Below are positions 33,104 through 39,373 of a stretch of 39,373 nt of DNA, piece after piece. A model generated the notes under the pieces. It did no database searches. It saw nothing but the letters and a program-made list of their open reading frames with translations, and was not told where the DNA came from. The DNA comes from an uncultured Pseudomonadales bacterium (GTDB lineage Bacteria > Pseudomonadota > Gammaproteobacteria > Pseudomonadales > Azotimanducaceae). The translations under genes were made by a program, and so were the position numbers. The first letter of the stretch is position 1. Every line of letters starts with the position of its first letter. The DNA lies in contig CAMYJX010000010.1 of the NCBI GenBank assembly GCA_947258825.1, forward strand, positions 1 through 39,373. The letters run 5' to 3'.

Positions 33104-34263
33104 CAGAGCAGCGTCTTGGGGTCGATGCCGAGCAGCACTTTGCCCACCACCTCGAAGGTGGGTTGGGCCACCATGATGTGCTGTGTGGCCACGTGAACGT
33201 CCCGGAAACAGCGCTGCAGCCGGCTGCTCTCATAGATGGCGGAAGCGCCGGCCGCGTGATAGAGAAGGTCGACGGCTTCTGCTGCCGACCAGGCATTGTT
33301 GGTGGCTGCGAGCCGAAGGTTGGCTTTGATGTCTCTGCCCAGGCGGCCCTGGGTCTCCGCTGCCGCCCATGCCTGGTCGATGGCCTCGTAGGTGTAGGCG
33401 CGAGCCGCCCCCACCAGCACCTTTGCCCTGGCCAGATCTTTCTGCGCGGCGGAACGTTGCGCCAGGGTACGCGTGGTTCCCGTGGGAACCTTCCTGGTCG
33501 CCAGTTCGACAAAGGCGTCAACGGCCTGCCGGGCGATACCCAGAGCGACAGCTGACACGCCCAGAGCCAGCAGGCCGATGGTGGGGAAACGATACAGGGG
33601 CGCATCGACCCGCGGCTGTCCGCCCAGAACCGCACAGCGACCCTCCGGCACGTAGGCGTCGCACACTTCGATGTCGTGGCTGCCCGTGCCGCAAAGGCCC
33701 GAGGTGTACCAGGTATCGTGAATGGTCACCTCTTCGGCGGGAAAAAATGCCAGCATGGACTGGGGAGCCCCCCGGGCATCCTTGCGCGGCTCGCCGTTTT
33801 CCATGATCAGGCAGCCACCGCAGATCCAGTGGGAGACCTGCGAGCCGCTGCCGAACGGCCAGCGTCCCGAGATGCGGTATCCCCCGTTCTCCGGGATCGC
33901 GCGGCCCATTGGCGCGGTGACGCCGGTGCTGATGCAGTTGGGGTGATCGCCGTACATGGCTCGGGACCACTCGTCGGGCAGCGACGCGGCGAGCAGGCCG
34001 GTGGTTGCGCCAATCATCTGGCACCAGCCCACCGCGCCATCGGCGCGGGCCGTGGCCATGAGCGAGTCGAAGAACTCGCGGGGATGCACCTGCGTTCCCC
34101 CGTATGCCGTTGGGACCAGCAGCCGGAACAGCCCGGCGTCGGCCATTCGAAGGGCCAGATCTTCGGGCAGGCGCCGGGCGGCTTCGATGTCTGCCGCCCG
34201 CGAGCGAATTTCTTCCTGAAACGACTCAGCGATTTTGACGGCTTGCATGTTCTGGGCGCTCAA
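33103..34263 (-). CDS. HsaA-like flavin-dependent monooxygenase (acyl-CoA dehydrogenase fold)
   Basis: A 386-residue protein of the acyl-CoA dehydrogenase superfamily, closest in pattern to the class D flavin monooxygenase oxygenase components such as HsaA and p-hydroxyphenylacetate hydroxylases. Visible features are RLPEDLALRMADAGLFRLLV, ARADGAVGWCQM, YRISGRWPFGSGS and SGLCGTGSHDIEVCDAYVPE. These enzymes use reduced flavin from a separate reductase to hydroxylate a substrate; no reductase gene is seen here. I start at TTG 34263, which follows AAGGAG by 8 bp. The longer frame to 34305 runs into the upstream gene. It lies 29 bp after a serine hydrolase gene. Confidence 0.83.
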   Translation of the reverse strand: MSAQNMQAVKIAESFQEEIRSRAADIEAARRLPEDLALRMADAGLFRLLVPTAYGGTQVHPREFFDSLMATARADGAVGWCQMIGATTGLLAASLPDEWSRAMYGDHPNCISTGVTAPMGRAIPENGGYRISGRWPFGSGSQVSHWICGGCLIMENGEPRKDARGAPQSMLAFFPAEEVTIHDTWYTSGLCGTGSHDIEVCDAYVPEGRCAVLGGQPRVDAPLYRFPTIGLLALGVSAVALGIARQAVDAFVELATRKVPTGTTRTLAQRSAAQKDLARAKVLVGAARAYTYEAIDQAWAAAETQGRLGRDIKANLRLAATNNAWSAAEAVDLLYHAAGASAIYESSRLQRCFRDVHVATQHIMVAQPTFEVVGKVLLGIDPKTLL

Positions 34264-34292
34264 AGCGGTTTCTCCTTCAGATGTACTGATTA

Positions 34293-35744
34293 TCACGAAT
34301 CGCACCCGAGGATAAAGCCGGGGCAGCCGTCCGGGCGCACGCGCACGAAATTACCCAGCTCTCCCTGCAGGTAAAGACGGTCTTCGAAGTGGGTGAAGAC
34401 CACGGAAACCGCTGGATCGTCAGGACGCCGGAAACGGTCCCGGCCCATGGGAACCAGGCTCTGGCGGCGGTTGCCCCTGACGAAGATCAGTTGCCCCTGA
34501 TGGATGCTGATTTCGGCGGTCGGCCGGTCGCCCGACCGCCAGCGGCTGATCTGAAAGCGGGTGGAAGACGGGTAGTAGGTGCCTGTCAGAAGGCTCAGCG
34601 CTTGTGCAGAGACCGGGACGGGCTCTGGCGCCTCAGCTTGCGGCAGGTCGGCTGTAAGCGCGGCTTCGACATGCTTCTGAAGCCTGCGCAGTGCCCCGGG
34701 ATTGTCGGAATTTATGACCAGCAGATAGCCGCGGCCGGCGCCCGGCAGCAAGCCCAAGCGCGAGCGGTAGCCGTCGGCGTCGCCGCCGTGCCCATAGAAC
34801 AGGTGGCCGCCGCTGACCCAGCCGTAGAGACCTGCCCCGTAGGTGACCTGCAATCCGGCTCGCGCGCCCAGGCTCGATTCGGCCCGGAACAGCCGGCGTA
34901 CAGCGACCGAATCGAGCACCTGTCGGCCCGCCAGCCGTCCTCCGTCGAGCAGGGCCTCCAGCAGCCGGGCCATGGCGTCCAGCGAGGCGTTGAGACCGCC
35001 AAAGGCACGAAAGGTCATGTTCCAGTAGGGAATTTCCGTCAGGCCGTCCGCGCGGAAGCCGCCGGGCAGATCGTCCGTTGGCTCGAAGCCGGCGCCGCGC
35101 ATTTTCAGGGGTGCCAGAACGAGCTGCTCCACTGCCTGCTCGTAGCGGAGCCCGGAGATCCGCTCGATCACTGCCGCGGCAATTCCTGGCGGCACGTTGC
35201 TGTAGCTGTGTTGCAGCCCCGGCGGCCAGAGCAGCCGCCGCTGGTTCGCGTTCCTTGCCAGCGCCTCCTGGAGCGTCAGGCGAGTATTGTCGTTGAACTC
35301 TGAGGCGGTGAGGTCGGGCAGTCCAGCAGTCAATTCCAGCAGATGCACCAGCCGCAAGGGCTGCTCCGCTTCCCAGGGGTTGTCGAAAACGGCTGTTGGC
35401 AACGGTGCCGGCAATGACTCTGAGACCATTCCCGGCAAATGGCCTGCCACGGTATCCGTCAGTGAAACGCCGCGCGCTGCCAGCAGCTGGAGCATCGTCA
35501 GCGCGGTTACGGTCTTTGTGATGGATCCCCAGCGATACGGGGTTTCCGTCGTCGTGCCATGTCCGGTTGCGGCGACGAATACCGGTCGACCCCGGTCCAG
35601 GATCACCAGACCCATGGACGGTACGGCCTGGCTGGACTGTATCGCCACCAGCTTCTCATGCAGCGCCCGCCAGTCATTTCCGGCATGTACGGTGCTCGAC
35701 GCGCACGCGAACAGGCCAGCCAGCATGAGCCCGGCAAGCTTCAC
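34293..35744 (-). CDS. Exported serine hydrolase of the beta-lactamase (class C/AmpC-like) family
   Basis: A protein of about 483 residues with a signal peptide (KLAGLMLAGLFACASSTVHA) and a beta-lactamase-related transpeptidase fold. The active-site tetrad SITK is at about 74-77, the Tyr-x-Asn motif is YSN in HSYSNVPPG, and the third motif is HGG in YGHGGDADGY. The C-terminal roughly 120 residues form an extra beta-rich domain. Relatives are esterases, D-aminopeptidases or carboxypeptidases; substrate unknown. The GTG at 35742-35744 gives a normal signal peptide. A TTG at 35795 would add 17 hydrophilic residues in front. The gene is first of a five-gene minus-strand run. Confidence 0.85.
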   Translation of the reverse strand: MKLAGLMLAGLFACASSTVHAGNDWRALHEKLVAIQSSQAVPSMGLVILDRGRPVFVAATGHGTTTETPYRWGSITKTVTALTMLQLLAARGVSLTDTVAGHLPGMVSESLPAPLPTAVFDNPWEAEQPLRLVHLLELTAGLPDLTASEFNDNTRLTLQEALARNANQRRLLWPPGLQHSYSNVPPGIAAAVIERISGLRYEQAVEQLVLAPLKMRGAGFEPTDDLPGGFRADGLTEIPYWNMTFRAFGGLNASLDAMARLLEALLDGGRLAGRQVLDSVAVRRLFRAESSLGARAGLQVTYGAGLYGWVSGGHLFYGHGGDADGYRSRLGLLPGAGRGYLLVINSDNPGALRRLQKHVEAALTADLPQAEAPEPVPVSAQALSLLTGTYYPSSTRFQISRWRSGDRPTAEISIHQGQLIFVRGNRRQSLVPMGRDRFRRPDDPAVSVVFTHFEDRLYLQGELGNFVRVRPDGCPGFILGCDS

Positions 35745-35824
35745 TTCCCCGTGGTTCCCTCTTTTTTCCCAGTTGAGGTATGGTTCGGCGTACAAACTAG
35801 CACAACAACGACGGTGGGGACGCT

Positions 35825-36607
35825 ATGCAACGTATGTCGCTGGACTTTGACGGCAAGGTCGCAATTCTCAAGTTCAATCATCCGGAAGTCATGAATGCGG
35901 TGGGCTCGCAGATGCTGGCGGACTTCGCGGATGCGGTGCATGAGGTCAAGAATCCTGCAAAGGGTGCCCGCTGCCTGCTGCTGACCGGTGAAGGTCGGGG
36001 GTTCTGCGCGGGCGCCAACCTCCAGGACGAATCGCGAGCCGAACGTAAGGGCGGCGCGGGCGACGGTCTGCGCAGCGGCTACCACCCCCTGCTGTTCGCG
36101 CTCCGCGAGCTCGAGATGCCTATGGTTACCGCGGTCAATGGCGCGGCGGCCGGGGTCGGCATGAGCTTTGCCGTGATGGGCGACATCGTGTGCGCGTCCA
36201 AACAGGCATTTTTTCTGCAGGCGTTTGCGCGCATCGGGTTGATTCCCGACGGTGGATCCACGTTCATGCTGCCCCGGCTGATCGGTTGGGGGCGTGCGAT
36301 GGAGCTGTCCATGCTTGCTGAACGCCTGCCGGCGGAGACCGCCCACGAGTGGGGGCTGGTGAACAGGCTTTATGAGGACAACGACGCCCTCATGACGGGC
36401 GCCCTAGACATAGCGCGACGTCTGGCGGACGGACCGCGCTCCATCGCGCTGATCCGCAAAGCCTATTGGAACACCTGGCAGAACTCGTTCGAGCAGCAGC
36501 TGGATCTGGAAGCCCAGCTGCAGAATCAGGCGGGGGCCAGCAGTGATTTCGCGGAAGGGGTGCAGGCGTTTCTGGAAAAGCGCGACGCTCAGTTCAAGGG
36601 GCAATAG
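35825..36607 (+). CDS. Enoyl-CoA hydratase/isomerase family protein (PaaG-like)
   Basis: A 260-residue crotonase-fold protein. The oxyanion-hole segments are RGFCAGANLQDE and VNGAAAGVGMSFAVMGDIV. The active-site loop reads FARIGLIPDGGSTFMLPR. In classical hydratases the two catalytic Glu residues lie in this region. Here the first is replaced by a small residue and the second by Asp in IPDGG. That resembles the isomerase-type PaaG group rather than a standard hydratase. The substrate is unknown. GGGGAC lies a few bases before the ATG. The gene is followed after 29 bp by an SDR gene. Confidence 0.88.
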   Translation: MQRMSLDFDGKVAILKFNHPEVMNAVGSQMLADFADAVHEVKNPAKGARCLLLTGEGRGFCAGANLQDESRAERKGGAGDGLRSGYHPLLFALRELEMPMVTAVNGAAAGVGMSFAVMGDIVCASKQAFFLQAFARIGLIPDGGSTFMLPRLIGWGRAMELSMLAERLPAETAHEWGLVNRLYEDNDALMTGALDIARRLADGPRSIALIRKAYWNTWQNSFEQQLDLEAQLQNQAGASSDFAEGVQAFLEKRDAQFKGQ

Positions 36608-36636
36608 AGAGGCTCTAATTCCTGAGTGGAGGCAGC

Positions 36637-37401
36637 ATGGCTAGACTGGCGAACAAGGTGGCATTGGTAACAGGTGGGGCCTCGGGCCTGGGTAGAGGCA
36701 TCGCGCAACGGTTTGTGGAAGAGGGCGCAACGACCGTGATCACCGACGTCAGCGAGCAGGGTTCAGACGTGGCCGAATCGCTGGGCGCAACTTTCCTGAG
36801 TCAGGATGTGCGTTTGGAAGAGGGCTGGCAGCGAGTGATGGCCGATGTCGTGGAGCGCCATGGGCGTCTGGACGTGCTCGTGAACAATGCCGGCATCTTC
36901 AGCAGCTGCCCAGTAGATGAAACGCCCTTGGATGAGTGGCAGCGGGTACTGGACGTCAACCTTACCGGTGTGTTTCTCGGCTGCAAATATGCGGTGCGGC
37001 AGATGAAGCAGAATTCCGGCGGCCCATCGGGTTCCATTATCAACCTGTCTTCGGTCGTTGGCCTGCGCGGGCAGCTGGGCGGCGCAGCCTATGGGGCGAG
37101 CAAAGGGGGCGTCCGATTGCTGACCAAAACCGTAGCGCTCGAGAACGCCAGGATCGGCATTCGCTGCAATTCCATTCACCCCGGTGTGATCGACACTCCG
37201 ATCATGGATCCGCTGTTTGCCGCGGTGGATGATCCGGCAGCCATGCGCGCGCGCATAGAGGAGACGCTGCCGATCGGTTACATGGGCGACCCGACCAGAG
37301 ATATCGGCAATCTGGCTTTGTATCTGGCTTCCGATGAAAGCGTCTACATCACCGGTGCGGAAATGGTGGCCGATGGCGGGATGACCATAGGTCTGCCGTA
37401 G
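36637..37401 (+). CDS. Short-chain dehydrogenase/reductase
   Basis: A 254-residue classical SDR. Features are VTGGASGLGRGIA (cofactor motif), NNAG in VLVNNAGIFSS, catalytic Ser in IINLSSVVGLRG, and YGASK. The C-terminal LASDESVYITGAEMVADGG is typical of the family. Asp in VITDVSE at the end of the second strand suggests NAD rather than NADP. It resembles 3-hydroxyacyl-CoA or hydroxysteroid dehydrogenases. A GTGGAGG ribosome-binding site precedes the ATG. With the upstream enoyl-CoA hydratase it could perform successive steps on a hydroxyacyl-CoA. Confidence 0.9.
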   Translation: MARLANKVALVTGGASGLGRGIAQRFVEEGATTVITDVSEQGSDVAESLGATFLSQDVRLEEGWQRVMADVVERHGRLDVLVNNAGIFSSCPVDETPLDEWQRVLDVNLTGVFLGCKYAVRQMKQNSGGPSGSIINLSSVVGLRGQLGGAAYGASKGGVRLLTKTVALENARIGIRCNSIHPGVIDTPIMDPLFAAVDDPAAMRARIEETLPIGYMGDPTRDIGNLALYLASDESVYITGAEMVADGGMTIGLP

Positions 37402-37477
37402 AGGGCCGCTGCTCAGAGAATCTGAGTACGCGTTTACCCGCATGGGGTGGCGATGGCTCCGTTGCTAACATGATTTG

Positions 37478-39001
37478 ATGGGATCATGGCTGCAGGATTG
37501 GCGCGAAAAGGTCAGCGTGCCCGTTTTCGCCCTCGCGGCGAGTTTCAATATCGGCATCATCCTGTTCGGCTCGCTCTGGTCCGATACGGCCGGCCGCGTG
37601 TTCGATGCGACGCTTGCCTTCATCACGAAGTTCTTCGGCTGGTACTACATCGCCGTCGTCAGCCTGCTGCTGGTATTCGTGATATGGCTGGGTTTCAGCC
37701 GCTTCGGCCGCATCCGGCTCGGGCCGCCTGATTCGAGACCTGATTTCGGTTATTTCTCCTGGTTCTCGATGCTGTTCGCGGCCGGCATGGGCATGGGTCT
37801 TGTCTTCTGGGGCGTCGCCGAGCCCCTTCTGCACTACGTCGATCCGCCGCGGGCACAGCCTGAAACCGCAGCCGCTGTCACGGAGGCCATGCGTTTCGCG
37901 TTTTTTCACTGGGGCTTTCATCCCTGGGCCATCTACATCGTTTTTGCGATGGGCGTGGCCTTTTTCCACTTCCGAAGGGGCCTGCCCCTGGCACCGCGTT
38001 CACTGCTCTATCCGCTGTTCGGCGATCGTATCTACGGCTGGGTCGGGCACCTTACTGACGCCTTCTGTGTCGTTGGTACGCTGCTGGGCGTGGCGACCTC
38101 GCTCGGTCTCGGCGCCATGCAGATCAATTCCGGGCTTTCCGCGCTCGTCGGCCTCGAATCGGGGATTACAAACCAGATTCTGATCATTGCGGTTATCACG
38201 GTAATTGCGACTATCTCGACGGTCACCGGCGTTGCCCGTGGGATCCGGTTGTTAAGCCAGATCAATATCCTGCTGATGCTGGCGTTGCTCCTGTTCGTGT
38301 TCCTGGCCGGCCCGACGCTGTTCCAGATCGAACTCTTCCTGACCTCGCTCGGCGACTATCTGCAGAACGTCATTGAGACGAGCCTCTGGGTCGACGTAGG
38401 GGAAAGCGTCAGCTGGCAGAGCGAATGGACGCGGTTCTATTGGGGCTGGTGGATATCCTGGTGCCCGTTTGTCGGCATTTTCATCGCCAGGATCTCTCGC
38501 GGACGAACCATCAGGGAATTTGTCGCCTACGTGTTTCTGGTGCCGTCATTCGCCAATTTCCTCTGGTTCACCGTGTTCGGCGGCACGGCCATGCACATGG
38601 AGCTGTATGGAGACCTGGGCATTGCCGCCGAGATCAGCGGCGATGTCTCCATGTCGCTGCACCTGCTGCTCGGCGCGCTGCCGCTTGCCGAAATTTCCCA
38701 ATGGTTGGGCATTCTTCTCGTCGTTATATTTTTCATCACGTCTTCAGATTCGGGATCTTTCGTCGACGACATGGTGACCTGCGGCGGCCATCCGAACCCG
38801 CCCATCGCCAACCGGGTGTTCTGGGGCGTCTCGGAGGGTGCCGCGGCGGCGAGCCTGTTGCTTGCCGGTGGTCTGACGGCGCTGCAGACGGCCTCGGTCT
38901 CAGCCGGGCTGCCGCAGAGCGTGCTGCTCATTCTTGCCTGCGTCAGCCTTTACCGGGCCCTGCGTCGGGAGACAGGCGAAGTAATAGAAGACCAGTCGTG
39001 A
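37478..39001 (+). CDS. BCCT family transporter (betaine/carnitine/choline-type)
   Basis: A 507-residue inner-membrane symporter with 12 predicted helices. The glycine-rich segment GMGMGLVFWGVAEPLLHY and the tryptophan-rich substrate region FYWGWWISWCPFVGIFIAR are diagnostic for the family, as is FFITSSDSGSFVDDM. The retained glycine-rich motif is of the type seen in sodium-coupled betaine carriers. The substrate could be glycine betaine, choline, carnitine or DMSP. ATG 37478 is preferred over the in-frame TTG 37475, though neither has a clear ribosome-binding site. The short C-terminal tail lacks the long extension of osmosensing BetP, so osmotic gating is not expected. Confidence 0.93.
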   Translation: MGSWLQDWREKVSVPVFALAASFNIGIILFGSLWSDTAGRVFDATLAFITKFFGWYYIAVVSLLLVFVIWLGFSRFGRIRLGPPDSRPDFGYFSWFSMLFAAGMGMGLVFWGVAEPLLHYVDPPRAQPETAAAVTEAMRFAFFHWGFHPWAIYIVFAMGVAFFHFRRGLPLAPRSLLYPLFGDRIYGWVGHLTDAFCVVGTLLGVATSLGLGAMQINSGLSALVGLESGITNQILIIAVITVIATISTVTGVARGIRLLSQINILLMLALLLFVFLAGPTLFQIELFLTSLGDYLQNVIETSLWVDVGESVSWQSEWTRFYWGWWISWCPFVGIFIARISRGRTIREFVAYVFLVPSFANFLWFTVFGGTAMHMELYGDLGIAAEISGDVSMSLHLLLGALPLAEISQWLGILLVVIFFITSSDSGSFVDDMVTCGGHPNPPIANRVFWGVSEGAAAASLLLAGGLTALQTASVSAGLPQSVLLILACVSLYRALRRETGEVIEDQS

Positions 39002-39177
39002 TAACCGCTCACGGCAGAACTTAGCCGCCGAGACCCTGAATTTGAGTGTCCGGTGAGCGTCGCTCACCTGCCTCTCAGTTGTTCAGCGCAATAGGCCGGA
39101 GTCGACCCAAAGCGAACATTCCCTGTTGTTCGATTGATCCCTGTGTGAAACGGCAGATAGGGTAAGCTGTACAGACT

Positions 39178-39373
39178 ATGCGCACGACCATAACCATTAT
39201 TCTGTTGATCGCAAACCTAGTGTCCTGTGGGGCACTAGCGGACGCCGATTACTTCGTGCAAATCGATACTGACGAGCCGCGTCGGGCTCAGGTTACGGCC
39301 AGCATCGTGTCCGGCGAACGCGGGCTTTGCTTCAGCCGATCCGCCGACGATACCGGGTTGACCCACGGCTGGG
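39178..39373 (+). CDS. N-terminal part of an exported protein (3' truncated)
   Basis: An open frame begins at ATG 39178 and continues to the window edge, giving 65 visible residues. It starts with a signal peptide (MRTTITIILLIANLVSCGALA). The mature part begins DADYFVQIDTDEPRRAQVTA and continues with GERGLCFSR and GLTHGW. This is vaguely reminiscent of the N-terminal beta domain of M61-type aminopeptidases, but too little is visible for assignment. The upstream region 39002-39177 contains a perfect 7-bp hairpin (39052-39068) without a T tract and no gene. Confidence 0.6.
   Translation, partial: MRTTITIILLIANLVSCGALADADYFVQIDTDEPRRAQVTASIVSGERGLCFSRSADDTGLTHGW

Noticed and set aside
35790..35794. 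GTACA in the promoter region between the serine hydrolase and enoyl-CoA hydratase genes
   Set aside because: A single motif without a spaced repeat is not enough to claim an operator.
39052..39068. Terminator after the BCCT gene (GGTGAGC/GCTCACC hairpin)
   Set aside because: The stem is perfect but short, and no T tract follows on either strand.
39168..39173. Isolated TGTACA near the start of the last gene as a further MerR operator
   Set aside because: Single copy without the 11-bp partner seen at the other sites; expected by chance.

Overview
The window is GC-rich, densely coded chromosomal DNA from a Gram-negative bacterium. The lipoprotein signals, the DUF2339/DUF3999 pair, CysZ, DgkA, a dimeric dUTPase and many acyl-CoA genes suggest an aerobic, probably marine gammaproteobacterium of the Halieaceae/Spongiibacteraceae kind. 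That placement is inferred from gene content only. I see no rRNA, tRNA, CRISPR array, phage module or transposase gene.

Layout. 1-2837 (+): the end of a winged-helix protein, a glutathione S-transferase and an M3 oligoendopeptidase with an 18-bp minisatellite. 2947-6929 (-): a translationally coupled DUF2339/DUF3999 envelope pair; the DUF3999 gene is frameshifted at its 3' end by an exact 20-bp tandem duplication. 7057-12795 (-): a 2-hydroxyacid dehydrogenase, two unequal acyl-CoA dehydrogenases that look like one heteromeric enzyme, and a LonA protease. 12939-15763 (+): dimeric dUTPase, MTH1-like Nudix, LLM flavin oxidoreductase and a second Nudix enzyme, tightly packed. 15829-20030: a methyltransferase (-), a long SDR of the (3R)-hydroxyacyl-CoA dehydrogenase type (+), and a CysZ/class III aminotransferase pair (-); a 246-bp inverted-repeat element separates the SDR from cysZ. 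20046-22955: a MORN/Sel1 lipoprotein (-) and a divergent ACAD10/11-like phosphotransferase (+). 22965-26409 (-): a subtilisin-family lipoprotein followed by a PrcB-family lipoprotein, resembling the dentilisin protease complex.

26410-28228 is the most unusual stretch. It holds a LitR/CarH-type MerR regulator and little other protein coding. On the same (-) strand there is a candidate small RNA on each side of it. Both candidates have a sigma70-like promoter with an A-rich upstream tract, stem-loops exposing C-rich (CCUCCC, CCUUCC) segments complementary to Shine-Dalgarno sequences, and an intrinsic terminator. GTACA direct repeats spaced about 11 bp lie over the regulator's own promoter and over the promoter of the downstream RNA. 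This suggests a small regulatory circuit, possibly light- or cobalamin-linked, in which the MerR protein controls itself and an anti-Shine-Dalgarno sRNA.

28229-30812 (+): acyl-CoA synthetase and a second phosphotransferase. 30866-35744 (-): a five-gene run of serine hydrolase, HsaA-like flavin monooxygenase, LLM oxidoreductase, CDF metal exporter and DgkA. 35825-39001 (+): enoyl-CoA hydratase, SDR and BCCT transporter. The window ends in the start of an exported protein. Acyl-CoA dehydrogenases, ligase, hydratase, SDRs, LLM oxidoreductases and phosphotransferases recur across several operons. This points to a broad acyl-CoA (fatty acid, isoprenoid or steroid-like) catabolic lifestyle. The substrates cannot be read from the sequence.
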